Part shown: one piece after another, positions 36,802 through 51,200 of the stretch
How positions within the stretch are numbered: position 1 is the stretch's first letter
How the letters are laid out: each line of letters opens with the position of its first letter
Assembly: GCF_020740795.1 (NCBI RefSeq)
Contig: NC_067289.1
Coordinates: forward strand, 24,912,608 to 24,976,607
Direction: 5' to 3'
Origin: Apus apus
Taxonomy: Eukaryota > Chordata > Aves > Apodiformes > Apodidae
Length of the DNA: 64,000 nt
Notes under the pieces: generated by a model
What the model was told of the DNA's origin: nothing
Seen by the model: only the letters and a program-made list of their open reading frames with translations
Databases searched by the model: none
Made by a program: the position numbers and the translations under genes

Positions 36802-38849
36802 TTATGGACAGATCCAGCTGTGCTTGCCAAAAGGGAGATCCTCCTGAATTCACTTATTCTATGATTCCCAAAGGAATTAATGCATGAGCCTTTGACCTGC
36901 TCTGCCAGTGAAGCCCTGTCATTAACTCCTGATAATTTCAATTACATTATTCCCACTCTCCCACACTATGACTGTCATACACAAATAGGCAAAGCTGGAA
37001 GGATTAGGCTATTTAGGCTATGTTTAAAGCTACCTAAATAATTTTAAAATTATGACTTCATGTTACTCTTAAGCAAGTTCCACTGAGCATAATTAATTCA
37101 GCACCCAAATAGCAAAGGTAATGGTGGGGGGATCCTCGACAGGGAGCACATCCCTAGCAGGGCCCAGGACAAAACAGGGTTCCTGTGCTTTCAATCATCC
37201 TTGAGGGACATTTCATAAACCTGAAACACATATAATTTTATTATATTTACTTCCATGTTATTTTCATGGCCGTGTGCTTAAATATTTCATATTAAACAAG
37301 ACTGGATTCGAACTTTACCTTGTTCAGGACAATGTGAGACTCTTTCAGAAATTATAGTCACGTTTGGGGACCATTTATCAGGAGAAAAAGAATATTTTTC
37401 CATTTGCTCTTTCAAAATATTTGCTCTGCCACCCCTTTCTTCCCAGCCACTTCCATCTTCTCCTTGGATGTGACCTTGCTGTGCCTGAAGCTTAATGGCT
37501 GTAATGTGCCCTGTGAGATGATTCTCAAATGCATTGCAGGTGAGTGTTTATGTCACAAATAAATACAGCACATTGCTCTTAAACTCATCCTTTAGAATGT
37601 TTATTACAGCTGCAGTTTCTGCCTTAACATAAATCAAAGCCCTTAAAGTGCCATATGATACCAAATGCTTCGTTTAACAGCATAAAATTGAGCAAAGCCT
37701 GTGTACAGTACTTTATGGGTGCTATAAAATTCTTGTGCTTGTGGCCTCACCTTTTTGCATTGCCCTGATCAATCAAGCCCACTGAACACCCTGGATAGTC
37801 AAGACTCCCATGCAACAACCATTACCTTTGAGAGTTCAGTTCTGCTGAGCTATTGCTGCCTGCACTGGAGATGCTTCAAAATAGGACAAAGTTGCAAAGA
37901 AGCAGGAACTGCATTTAACCTGAATAAATTTCCCTCACCATCATTGGGCTATTACCCCGTCTCTGAAAGAAAAGTCTTGTGTTTTGCCTCCAACATGCAT
38001 CAGCAGCCTATTAGGAAAGCTAAACAGGCTTGCAAATGGATTTTTAAATCACTTTGTGTGGTAAGGAATGTGTTGTTATAAAGCTCTCCGTGTCCTGTTC
38101 TCTCCCTGCCTCACTCAGATGTTACTGGTCGTGTCTGCAATCTCATAATTTCTGTAAACAGCTGGGAAAAAGGCTGAGGAAGCATTTTTGCACCAGAAAC
38201 CCATCTGAGTCCAAAGATCCTGGCCTAAGGAACCTCCTGAGGCTGGAAAGTATCCTCTGCCAAAGCAAACACCTCCTCCCCTCTCAGCTGAGTCAGACAG
38301 CAGACCACAGCGCTGGGCGTTTATTGCTCGTTTCTCTAAGTACACTCACCAGGAAAGATTGCTCTTTGGATTTCCCAGCGTTGCTTAAAGCCCCTCCTGC
38401 TCCCAGGGGCAAGAGGTGCCAGGCTGGATCTCTTAACAGCCAAACCTGCACAGACAATGTATAAAAAAAAACACCCGCCGTGAGCACCTAAGAGCATCAT
38501 TAACGATGTGAAGCTTTTCAGACAAAACCATATGTTCAGGAGGCTTTTTTGGTATTATGACTTTCCTGTCTGGGTACTTTGACCTAGCAGGGTGTAAAAA
38601 AAAGACTCCCAAGCAGACTGGTGAAACACCTGCTAATCAACTTTCACTTCCTGTGGACAGGCTGTTGTTTGAAATCAGGCAGAGCAGGGGAGCTGGAAAC
38701 CTTCGCATGCCGTTTCCTTTCTGGTCGGCTGCTGCTTTCCCACCCTCTCCCTCTCCTTCCCAGCCTGACCCTTCATGGGGAGGTGGGATATGTTGCTGCT
38801 GGTTTTCATGTGCTCCTCCACACCGGTGCCATTTTGACCTCCAAGAGGT

Positions 38850-39086
38850 CAAAAACTGGAAGAGGGGAGATTTAGGTTGGATATTAGGAAGAAATTCTTC
38901 GCTGTGAGGGTGGTGAGACCCTGGCCCAGGTTGCCCAGGGAAGCTGTGGCTGCCCCATCCCTGGCAGTGTTGAAGGGCAGGTTGGATGGGGCTTGGAGCA
39001 GCCTGGGCTGCTGGGAGGTGTCACTGACCATGCAGGGGTTGGATCTAGGTCCCTTCCAGCCCAAACCAGTCTGTGATTCTGTGATC
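38850..39086 (+). mobile_element. CR1 LINE 3'-end fragment
   Basis: Starts abruptly at AAAACTGGAAGAGGGGAG and is complete to CCAGTCTGTGATTCTGTGAT. Very similar to the copies at 4331 and 12119. Confidence 0.93.
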
Positions 39087-40951
39087 ACTTCCCGCTTTCC
39101 CTGCGCATCCCGGTGGGACTGGAGGGAGCAGAGCTGGGTGATTTGAAGCGCCCTGCAGGAGGGCATGGCCTGTCTCCCCAAGAGCTTAATTCACCTCTCT
39201 CATCTTCTGTCTCCCCTAAGTGTAACCTGGAGAAGCTCCAAGTGTTTTTCACTTTGGAAACAGCTATTTCATCTAACAAACCTTCTAAGGGAAAGAGAAA
39301 GGTTTGTCAGAGGCTGCTCAGCACACACGGGGGAGCCTGGAGCCGGATCATGAAGTGTCTGAAATGACCATACTATTCACTGGATCCTCCGTCGGTGCAA
39401 ACATGGATTCTCATAACATGGAAACATTTTTTAAAGTCTGCTGTTTCTCTCAGTGGGATGGACATGAAGTATTTCATAACTGAGTCCAGCCATTTTGAAA
39501 GGAAGTTTGAGTTTTAAGAAAAGCCCCGAGGGTTGGTGCGAGGTGCCACCACCGCTCGCTGGCCTGGCCCCCCTGGGAATGAAGGAAGTTCACACCCTTG
39601 ACACAGGCTTTGTTTCCCTCCCTCTGGCTGGAGGCCAAGTGTAAGCCCTGCAAGGGCACTTTTTGCTGTTCCTTGGAAATGAAAGCCTCTGGAAAGGCAG
39701 AAACAGAGAGAGATCCTGCTTCCCACTGGCTGCACCGCAGGCCTCGCAGCAGGCCCCGAGTAACCCTGGGAATACAAAATGTGCCCAGTGCAGCACACAG
39801 ATACCTTTCTGTCCTTAAACTGGTGGCTGCCACTACCACCCAGCCATTTGCCAGGCTGTCAAGCATTCCAAGTGTCCAACAAGAACCTCCTCTTTCTAAC
39901 TGCAGTATAAAGCCTCGTGATGTCCCCATCTCACTCCGTATTTCCCTCCCTTAGTACCTGGTATTCCAAAAGCAGATCTCCTGTCAAACTCCTTTTTTTT
40001 TTTTTCCCCTCAAGGCAGAGTATTTTGTGCACATCAAGCAGTTCCTCGTCAGGCATTTCCTCTGCCCTCAAGTCAGTATACTTTTCTGGAGAGTTCCCAA
40101 GCCATGGGTAAGGTGGGTTGTTTTCCTTTCCCTCTCTCCCTACGGCTGCAGCCCAGAGCTGAGCAGAACTTTCCAAGCAAACAGCTTCACTCAGTGGCAC
40201 CGTTGTTCTCTCAGCTTTGGGGATTCATTCCTTTGCTGGTTCACCTGATCACTCCTTTACTTTCCTTGCAAATGAATCCTCTCTCCATCGTGCAATTTGC
40301 TTTTCACCATCTCCCCGAGGCCCTGGATCTGAGGAACTGCTTTCCACTTTGGACCTGGGCACGTGTTGGTTTGGGATGTCTCCTCCACCCTGGGATCTTC
40401 TGCTTGAGCTCCTGTTCACCTGGGTACAACCTGCTCCAGAGCATGAGCTCTTTCCTGACAACACCCTGATAACTGCTGCCCCACTTCACACACAGTTTTA
40501 TCTGGTGACTGTTATTCCAGGAGACACCCTGCCATAGATTGTAGTTCCCTGATTTCTGGTGACTCCCCCATTGCTCCAGCATTTACACACATTCTTTTTC
40601 CAGCTGCAGCACCTCTGGCAGGTGGCACAGCACAAGCAAATGCTGCATCCACTGCAGGAATTCTCAAAAGCATGATTGTCCACAAAGAGCAGCAAATAAT
40701 CAAGACAAGTGTGATGTAGTTTTACCTCTTTGTTTCTTAAAAAAACCACAAAACGAATTTTAAAAATTCCATACCTGCAGAATGGCTGTGTTCAATATCC
40801 TTACTGGGTTGAGACCTTTCAAAATAAAACCAAGAAATGCAAATCAGCATCATTCCAATAATTCTGAGTCATCTCCACACACCCAGCTTTACCTCTCAGA
40901 GAATGAGGCTTTGCTCTGATTTGTGACCCCAAGAAAGTGATACCATGAGGA

Positions 40952-40970
40952 GAAAAAAAAAAAAAAAAAA
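40952..40970. repeat. Poly-A run (about 19 bases)
   Basis: Uninterrupted A run with no retrotransposed sequence recognised to its left. Confidence 0.9.
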
Positions 40971-41695
40971 TCACAAAAAGCTCTCATTTACAACAAAAAG
41001 GAGAAGGGGGAGCAAGAAGCATAATCCTTTCCGCATTGACAAAGACCTGGAAACCAGCAGTTTACTTACCTGGAAAGGGGAGGGGAAAAAAATCACAAAC
41101 TGATAATCAAAAATAAAATGAGGACAAGATGTTCTGCCTAAGCATTTATTCAATAAGGGGGTGGAGAGGGGGATGAAATGCAGAGTTTCCTTATTTACTT
41201 TCCTTCAAAGAGTGAATGAAAAATTATTCTGCACTGCAAGAAAATCACTTGTAATATAATTGAGAAAACACATTGTTTCCCTTAGAAGCATCTTGCTCAA
41301 CACTTGACTTCCCATTTTCATTCCTTAGAGATTACAATTCTTTGCATTTTTATATCTCTGAGTTCACCACCTTGTGGTTTTGAAGTACAAACAACTCCAT
41401 CAATATTATTCATAGCACTAGGGGGAAAAAAAATCAAGTAGATTCATGTTCTTCCACATAAATGACAAGTGAATAAATACAAGTTCCATGGGTGACTAAT
41501 TGAAATCTTGCAGTGACATTTCCGGGCACATCCCGATCGCTGTGCACGGGGTAATCGATCCTGGGAGGACAAGTGTGGAAGTTGACACGATCCCTAGGCC
41601 AGAGTTGTGATCCCAGGTCACTCCTTAGCTTGGAAAATGTTACCTCCCATTAAGACCCTTTGTTTCTCACGAGAAGGACACAGAGTCCCTGAAGA

Positions 41696-41996
41696 CAGAC
41701 CAGAGGAGACCACCAAGATGTTCCAAGGGCTGGAGCAGCTCTGCTCTGGAGCCAGGCTGGGAGAGTTGGGGTGTTCAGCCTGGAGAAGAGAAGGCTCCAG
41801 GGAGACCTTAGAGCACCTTCCAGTGCCTGAAGGAGCACCAGGAAAGCTGGGGAGGGGCTTTTTTAAAAAGGGCTTGGAGTGAGAGGACAAGTGAGGAAGG
41901 ATTCAAACTGGTAGAGGGGAGATGTAGGTTCAACATTAAGAAGAAATTCTTCAGTATGAGGGTGGTGAGACACTGGCACAGGTTGCCCATGGATGG
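41696..41996 (+). mobile_element. CR1 LINE fragment, ORF2 end with the tail missing
   Basis: Begins further 5' than the other copies (GACCAGAGGAGACCACCAAG, the last codons of the reverse transcriptase ORF region) and stops at CACAGGTTGCCCATGG. The final 200 or so bases are missing, next to a poly-A stretch at about 42003. Confidence 0.9.
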
Positions 41997-42478
41997 AAGT
42001 GAAAAAAAAAAAGAAACAAAGTTTTCTCCTTTACTCTTATCTGGAAAGCAATATTTTTTTTTTCTGGAAACTGAAGCAGTCAGTCCCTGTGCCATATCTG
42101 CAGTGAGATCCACAGCCACGAAGCTCTCCAATAAAATACAAGGCAGTGAGCTGCTGGGGCACTTTTATTTCCAGTAGCTAACATCTGACAGGAAATGCCA
42201 AGTGTGCTGCTCTGTAAAATTATAGGGAATGTGAAATGGAAAGAGAAAACTGAACTCAGGAAAGACAGCTGATAAAAAACCTGCTTTTAGAAGGAAGCCA
42301 AGTAATAACATCTCATCCTGGCTCCCACACAAGGCCTGGAGTGTTTGCTTCCCTTGGCAAACTGAATAAAATCACACTTGTTCCAGCTTATAGTTACGCT
42401 CTAAACAATAAGTGCTTTGGGGCAGGCTGAGGCTCTGACATCTCCCCTGAAATGCCCTGCTATCCAACTGACAAATCA

Positions 42479-42526
42479 CCTACTGGTGAACAAGATCTGA
42501 ATCCTACTGGTGAACAAGATCTGACT
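42479..42526. repeat. 24-bp tandem duplication
   Basis: CCTACTGGTGAACAAGATCT plus GAAT/GACT, two copies differing at one base. Confidence 0.92.
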
Positions 42527-45247
42527 CCTAGTTCCTTTGGGGAATGCGTCCCTTGGAGGCTGTCCAAGCACTGGTGACCACTGTGTTCTTCTGGATGGCT
42601 TTTCTGAGCTGCACGGGAGTGTTCTCATCACTGCAAGAATCATTAGTGCTTTTATAATTTCTTAAAATCTGATTATTCCAGGAAGATAGTCAGCAGATTT
42701 GTCGGAGGTGAGAGGGGTGGAATGAGGCACTCTGACATCCAAACCCTGCTCTGGTAGGTGCTGTGAAGGGGGGTGGCACCAGCGAGCACCAAGTGTCCCT
42801 GCTTCCTTCCCCTGTCCCAGCTGAGCTGCTGGTGCAGGGCTGACCTCACCCGGGAGGCAGGACCATCTGGGGTTATTTAAAAAAATAACGTTTTGCAATG
42901 ACATTTGAAATGTCATTAAATTTCATTAAAAATTGGCATTTTCCTGAGCCAAGAGCAGCATGTCTGTGTGTCCCCAAAACTACCATTTTCTCTAATAATT
43001 GGATCATGAAAGGCACCTGGGTGCAGTGCAGGAGCTAGGTCTGTGTGTCTGAGCAGGAGTTGGATGTTTTGCTGTTCAGATTTGTATGATTTGGTGAACA
43101 AATGTCACCACTATCCACACTGATCAGAAACTCAGCTGCGAGAGTCAGCTCTTTAAACTCTGCACTCTTTAGGAGTTGAGAATCTAATTTCCCAAAGTGA
43201 GCTCCCATGTGCCAAAGTCATGCTGCAAACTGACCAGAATTCTTCAGCCCTGGCTAAATTTTTGCCCAAAATCTACAGTTTTCAAGTTTTCTGTTGCTTT
43301 AAAGTCTGCCTGTTCCTATGCCCAGCTCTGCTTTTCTGGCCTAGCATTGATCACATTCTCCTTGGTAAATTAGTATGCTTACACACATCCCTGTGGTTGT
43401 TAAAATTATCCCACAATCCAAAATATTTTGACTGACAAGGTAAAAAACATTCCCAGCACCCTGAGGTCCCTTTCTGCTGGAAGCCTTGGGAAGAACTGGC
43501 CCAAAATAAAATTACAGGAGTGGTTATTACTACTGCCAGCCTGGTAATTTGGCAATTACTAGGAAGAGCATCAGCCCAGGCAGAGCTGTGGCATCAAAAA
43601 TCCCCAGGGATGGAGAACTGATCCCTGGGAAGCATGGATGCTTTGGACAAGATGTGCAGGAGACACAGCACTGTGTCCAGCCTGGGAGCTTTCCTGACTT
43701 GCTGCTGAAAAGTACTTTGCCCCAGAGAACAAGAAAGCAAAGCCAAGAACCCTGCCCTCCTAACAGGAGTCCTGCCAGGAGGAGTCTGTGGAAGAGGCTT
43801 TAGCAGAAGACACAGCCTCTGGGTTTAGGCTGCCATGTTTGCCAGATTGCTCTTCCATGAATGTAAAGAACAGGAAAACAAAACACCTCAACATAAGCTT
43901 CACTCCAGTGTGACTCTGTAGGGATCTTCCCTGCAGGACCCTCCTGCCTCCATCCCTAGCTGTCCCAAAATAATTTCAGCTTCTAGTCCTGTTTTTTTCC
44001 CAGCCCTGGCTCTGGTTCCACAGCACTTCCTGCTCAACAAACAAGATCAAAGTTTTTTTATAAGTTTCTTACACCAACACTGAAGAGCAATGCTGCCCTC
44101 AGCACATTCCCAGCCTTTATTCCCCGGCAGAATTTCCCATGGGCAGCCTTCATACCCTGCGTGCCCCTAAGGAAAAGTCATTTTCCTACAAAACTGAAGG
44201 GCTGGGATTTTCATGGAGATAACATCTTGGACCCTACGCCCAGGAGATAAGGTTTCAAGAGGCAGCCCTGGCCCCAGCAGTGTCCAGCAATGTTCTGCCG
44301 CCCAGCAACCTGCCACAAACACCAAGTGCTTCCAGGAAATGGGAGAGAAACAGCCATTTGAACAACTCTTTCACAGGTCCCACAGGACTGGGAAGAACTG
44401 GTGGATGAATCACTGCTCACAACACATGTCTTCAAGGAAATCAGAAAAATAAACAAGCTCCAAGTGTTCTAATTGGCTCCCTGGGGGACAAGAGGGACCC
44501 TTTGCTGGGGCCTACAACCCTGCCAGCCTGATCGTGGTGTCCACAACAACTGGTGGACTCAGAGTTTGGGCAGGGAGGTCTGTAGGAAAAGCAGCAGCAT
44601 CCAGCAGTAAATGGTCTTGCTGGTGCAGCACAACGTGTTGGATCTGTAAGAATATCCTCATGCTGTGGCAATGCTGCTCTCATTCATGGGTGCCCTGGGC
44701 ACTCAGCAAATAGATGTAGCAACCAGGCATTGTTTATCCAAGATACACCCCCCCTGCACCATTTATTTGGTATGCCTGCTAGTTGTACCTGCCCCAGCCA
44801 TTCTGCTGTTTCTCTGAGTTAGAACTGGCCCCAAAGTGGCAATTTGCTGTTGCTGCTGTGGTCTTAGGATCAGCCATAGAGCCCAACAGCAGCTCATCAG
44901 AAGTCCAGCTCCCAAACAGCACCACACCTCTGGGGCTTGTTGGATGTTCCTGCACTCCCACCTGAGGGGTTGCCCGTGGTTCTCATCACCTCCCAGCCAA
45001 GGGATAAGCAAGGAAGAACAGGGGTAAAAGCAAGGAGTTAATGTCTGCAATTCCTTTTCTGATCAACAGCTGCAAAGCTGCTTCAGACCCTGGGCACACG
45101 CTGGCCCCATAAACAGGTCATCTTGGTTTTAGTCTGAGGAAAGTCTTCTGCAGCCTATTGCAAGAAATGCAGAAATGTCCAGAGCCTTTTTCAATTCTGT
45201 TTTAATTTGATAGATTGACTGAGGAGACCTGAATTGCTTCAAGTGTC

Positions 45248-45277
45248 AGCAAGACTGTCCTGAGCAAGACTGTCCTA
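45248..45277. repeat. 15-bp tandem duplication
   Basis: GCAAGACTGTCCTGA followed by GCAAGACTGTCCTAA. Confidence 0.85.
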
Positions 45278-48200
45278 AACTTATGCTCCCTCTTGGCTGG
45301 CAGATGACGAGACAGCAAAACAAAGGGGAAAAGTTCCTAACACTTCACAGTGGAAAGTATTATTTGCTAATATTCAATATGGATTATAAAGATCTCAAAA
45401 GGTTAGAATGTACCTTTGCTTTCATATAAAAAATGTTGTTCCCTTCTCAGGCTCCCTGATGACCCCATCAGTGACAGCAAGCTTTCAGAAAGGCCATTGT
45501 CACACTAGAGCCTCACAGCACAAACCTCTGGAACAAAACAGAGGAATTATATTGGCAGGTATGATTGTAGAGTGTCTATCAAAGAACAGAAGCAGAGGTA
45601 GCTACCTGCAGACTTGACAATTAACATTTGTAGCATCAAGTATATATATAGTTAAGTCTACAAATGTGCACAAACACACATGCAGCCCACACCAGAGCCA
45701 CACCAGCAGTGGGCCAAGATCAGGTGCTCTATCATGAGTTAAGGTTTTTATAACTTCTCCCCTGACAAAACCATGTTTGTTCCTGTGATAAACAATAAAC
45801 TCAGTGACTCAGTAAGAGATGGGCTCTGTGACTTCCCCACAAGGCCATTCCCATCCCACTGCCTGTGATTTTTGCTGTGGATCTTCCACCATCTCCTATT
45901 TTCTTAACAGAACAGCAGGTTTCTGTGACCTTCTCTAGCTCATTTCAAACTCTCTTATATTTCCATCCTGTCACATCATGATACAGTCTTCTATTTTCAG
46001 GTATCTTCATTATTTGTATAAGAAAACGTTTTCTACCACGCTTAGCATGAGCAGTTGGATAATTCCTGCCAAAAATCTGTTTGAGTTAAGAGCTGGTGCT
46101 TGTGACTCGTTCAGTGGGATTGCCAGGCATTTCCTCTCTGCATCAATAGGCTGCCTTCAGAAGAAAAATATTAATATCAAAACCTCCTCCATTTGAAGTG
46201 TCTTGTTAAGAAACAAGTTTTTATGCCTAAAACAAATTTACTCTGCTAACAAAGTGCTGCATCCCCTACAAATATGCACAGTTGCTTATTAGAATCCAGG
46301 AGACTTGAAAAAATAAAGGCCTAAATCATAACAACTGCTTGATCTCAGCAAAAACTCATCTATTCCACTAGATTTTGGTTCTTTTTATAATTGCAAGGTT
46401 GGACACAGAAAAATATTGTTATTTGTCCTCACCAGACATTGGTAAGGGTGCCTGGTTTCCAACATCCCTTGTGAAAATGCTGGGGGCATTTCCTTCTCCC
46501 TGGCAGGCAGTGTGCTTTTTGTGTCTTTCCTCCTGACTCCTCAGGTATGATACAACACCTGCAGGTCTGAGAATTCACCCTGCAGCCTCGAGCAGTGCCA
46601 GTGTTCAGGGGGAGACACTCGCACAGCTGAGAGGTTTTACCAAGCTCACACCTGCCTGATTTCCTACCACCAAAGCACATCCTGGCCCCAGCCCCAGCTG
46701 GGAGGCTCTGCTGAGGAACAGGGGGTTAAACCTGACATGTTCAGGGTGCAAACTTGGGGTGCATTTACACCCGTGTGGGTCAGAAGTCCCATCCTCCCTG
46801 CTTTTGCTGCCTCCTGTGATGCATCACTGGGCAGAACTACCCCACCCTCAAGTGCTGCATGAAACCCCCTGCCTGCTCCTCCTGTGTCCATGGCAGCCCC
46901 AGCTGCAGCCTGCACAGAGCCAAGCACTGCCTGCTGAAGGTGCTCAGCCACTGACCAAGTGCTTTATTTTTCTCCATTTTGTGGATTATGGCAAAGTTAT
47001 AACTTATAAAAAATACATGTCCAACCTTTTCAAGACAGCCTCCAGAATGTGGCATAGCAGAATATGCAGAAAACAGAGCAATAAAGGAACTTGTGTTCAG
47101 CTTCTCAATATAAACTGTGGCTATGCTACATCAAGTTACTTTGGAAAACACTTTCACTTCAACTCAGGTCAGTACAAAAGTCCAGTTATTAAAATTTAAA
47201 ATTACCTACTATTGTATAAAAGCCAATATATGGCTGGCTTCTTGAAACTAATCTCCTGCTTCCCAAAAAGGGGAAAAGGAAAAATCCAGGTATGCAATCA
47301 GCAATGTTTTTTTTATTCAAAGTGAGAATTAACAGTAATTACCCAAGCATTCCTTAGAAATTAAGTTGGAAGAAGCTACTGAGAGAAATCTGCTGTTAAA
47401 AATTAGCTTCTCTCTGTCATGAAATGTGACTTCTGCATGCACCAAAAAGTAATTATCTTAGTCCTGTTGTGATGAGTCTCCATCGTGCCCTTAAAAAGTT
47501 ACCACTGGAGTCTCTGTGTTTTTAAGATTGATAACAGTTCCCTTGTTGAAGAGGCTCACAGGACCAGGGGCCAGCAGTGCAGTGGTGGGGACAAGCCAGA
47601 GGTTTTGCCAGGGGACAGAAAAGGACTGGGTGGCAATGGGAGGTCACCAGCACTTCCCATTATTGTGCTTTAAATACCCTCAGCATTCCCTCCCCTCCTG
47701 TTGTTTTCCACGCTCACCTTTGGGAGCAAGGTCAGCCAGGACTATTGCAAAAAAACTCAAAACAAAACGTTAGGATGGGTTTGAGTACAGTCTGCATGGA
47801 AAACTCTGCAATAATTGCCATCTCTTACACAGAAAAAAGAAGTAAAAGTTATTCCCCCTTTTTCTTTTACACAGTAATTTCCCTTAAATGTAGATTTTTT
47901 TTGGAGAAGACCAAGAAAGGAGTACTACCCTTAATTAAAAATTCTTTCAAAAAAGAAAGGGTGGATGTGATCAGGAATTCAGGAAGGAAATCTTAACCAC
48001 AATATTCACAGCAATACTTCCATCACATTACACCTCTGTCAATATACATATTTTTGCTTCATATGCATGTGGCACTCTGTTGTGTTCATGAGCATGTCAC
48101 AGCTCTGAAGCCCAGACCTACCTTACAGAAGATGAGAGGATCAGGCTCTGAAACTGGCAGCAAATCAGTTCATCAGAGACGTCGATACAGAAGCTCCAGC

Positions 48201-51200
48201 CCATGATAACAACATCTGATAACACTGATATCAGGAAGAATAAAATTCCACAGCTGTGAAAAAATGAGCAAACCCATCCTGAGCTTTGCATTGTAACCCA
48301 ACCCCTTATCTCAGGCTGACACTGAGTCTGTATGGACAGTCTGGCATTAAAAAGGAGCTCCCCCAAAAGAGAAACATGGCAGAGTTTTGTTTGCTGCATC
48401 GTGTAGAACCTGGTCTTGCCCTGTCCCAGCCTTTCACTGTGGGTGCATTAATGTCAGCAGAATCCAACACAAAATGTCAGATTTGCATCTGCAAAGTAGA
48501 AAATATTAATCTGCTTTCTGTCGTAAATGGCATTTTCTTAAAGGCTTGGGGAAGGTGTTAAACCCAAATCCCTGACATTCCAGCTTGATTTAGAGAAACA
48601 GCAGAGTAATTTCCCAGCTCCCATCATATTCCTTGTCAGAAGCAGCTTACCTAAGGAGCTGGATGGTGCTTTTTGTTGGTGAAGCCAAACACAGTGCTGG
48701 AAAGGCTGGTCACTAGGTGAGAAAAGATATGTTGTACAGATTGCAGGAAAAGCTGGTGACTGCTCCATGCCATGAGGGCTAGATCTAGATATGCAAAAAG
48801 CCAAACCAAACCAACCAACCAGGTCTGTGGTTTGTGCTGCAGCTGGGCACAAACCTCTCCTGGCCGATACTAATATGCCAACCATTTCCAAGGAAACTGA
48901 TCTAACATCACATCCCTCAATCAGTAAAATAGCAACATTCTTAGGTCTTGACCTACCAATCTGCTGATGTGCACAATTAGAGACCAGGGTGTAGATTTTA
49001 AAAAACAAACAAATAAATCTGATAGAATATGCTGAACATTTGACTCTACCAAAGGCTCATTTTTCCAGACCAGAGCTACCACTCCAACTATACGTGACAT
49101 GCTTCCCAGTTTCCTTTGCTCTGTTCCTCACAGAAACTCTTCATACAAAGGAAAACCACTGAACATCAGTGCCCATTTCAGCATTTTTGACTAGCTGCAT
49201 CAGGCCCATGTTTCCCAGGGTGCTCAGGAAGAGGTGCCCATCCCAGAGGTCAGCTCAGTCCCTGCTGGAGCAGGATGCAGCCATGCACTGTTCGGGTCGC
49301 AGCAGCCAAGGTTTGCCACGTTACACAAGCTCAAATTTAACAGCAAGGAAAGCTGAAAAACTTTCTCTTTGGAGTCTCTCCAGCTTTGCTGAAAATCCCT
49401 GTTTGGTGCTGCTGCACTGTCCTTCACAAAGTGTTTTTCCTTGAGCTTTAAGTGGCTGAAAGTCTTTTAGTCAGTCTTATTAACGGGATCAAAGCTGCAG
49501 CTGAAATCACAGCTGTTGGTGGTCACTTGGATTTTTCTCAGTATAAACAGTGTTTCAGTGACTATGATGCTCCTGAAAAGTACCACACTGAAGCCTGTAC
49601 TTTGTAAGTGATGTTATTCTTCTAGATTTTTTTTAACCTCACCATCATGATTAAGCCCAACTACGCAACGTGGAGAAGCAAACGCGATAGTTCTTACACG
49701 TTTACATGAGGAAACAAGCAGGTATTTGTCAGACCAGGGTGACTAATGGAGGAAAAAAAAAAGATCCTTTTTTCAGAAGTTCTGGGAACACGAGGGAATG
49801 CAGAAAAGGACAAAGAAGGAATTATTCCTAACCAGAACCCAGAAAATGAGTTTATCATGAAACGGAGCAACAATAAGAAAAACATCACAAACTAATCCAA
49901 GACGTGCTGAGAAAAGAAGCCATTTATCAGTAAGGAGAGATCAATTTCTTAAAGAGCTGGAGACAGTTGCTCTGCCAGTTTTATTCCATTTTCATCTGTT
50001 GCTCAGAGTAAAAATATAGTTCCAGTTTATTTTTTAAGCCACATAAGCACTATCCACAGTAACCAAATATGGCCCTCACAATGAAAAAAAACCAAAAATC
50101 AGGCTACAGTTTTAGAAGATCCTGAAGAGGAACCTGCCCTGGCTGCTGTCAAGGTGGTCAGTCTGCTTTGGGAGTTACAGGAAACCCTGCAGAAGAGTAA
50201 AGTAAGGATCACCTTTTTGGTCTGTTGGCCCAGAACAGTCTGTTCAGGGGTGGAACTGTCTCCAGCTGTGCTTCTGCCAACGTTTTGCCCATTTTTGGCT
50301 TTGGATTCCATGAGCCAAGAACCTCACCAGCTCCTGGGGGGAGCAGAGCCCTGGGAAGGGTGGCTGCAAAGGGCAGGAAGAACAGCGGTCACCAAGGACA
50401 GAATAAACTGGAGGATGGAGTGAGCAAGACATGGAAAATGTGTTTCCTCTCAATTGTTACTTCTGCTGGATCATCTCAGCCACGTCACCTCTCCAGAAAG
50501 ACAGTTTGTGAGACAATGTTGTGGAATTTAGAGTGAGAATTCAGTCATTTGTCCCCACCTTGTTTAAAACACTAAGGACGTCACCCCCATGTTGTGCAAA
50601 TATTTAATGCCTTGTTTAAACATTGTGCAACTAAACACTTCAAAAAGTATTGTTCTCTTGCAATAGTTCACAGTGACATACATTGGATCTTTATAACACC
50701 TGGGTCAAAAAAAAGTGCCAGTATTTCTAGGGGATTTTTATTGCTGTCAGCTGTGAATAAATGTTAGCTTCAAACAAATTAAAAAAGCTTGTGTGTGAAG
50801 TGAGGGGTCATGACTTAGCATCCATCTGGATCTGCCAGGAGGAATTCAATAGAAACAGTGCTTTTGAGGCTTCATCTCAAACCCCATCTTTTGGAGATCT
50901 GGAGCACTCTCCAGACATCTCCAAGGAGGCAGAGTGGCTGTGAGAGCTGTACAAGGGAAGGGAAGACTCCAGCCAAACATCACAGCTCTGCCCAGCCTGC
51001 CAGCTGAGCTCCTCTCTGACAGCCATCAGTGGTACAAAATGCTCACACAGGTGTGCAGTCCTATCAGCATTTCATCTTCAAATGACTGCTCTGATTTCTG
51101 TTTACTTTTAAACAAGCCTGAGCCTGTGTCCAAGATCCATTTGTTACACTTTGACAAGACAGAATTGTGATTTCAGTTTACTAATAAGCATTATTTATTG

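Noticed and set aside
40952-40970. Poly-A run as the end of a processed pseudogene
   Set aside because: No coding-like or gene-like sequence precedes it on either strand, and no target-site duplication was seen.
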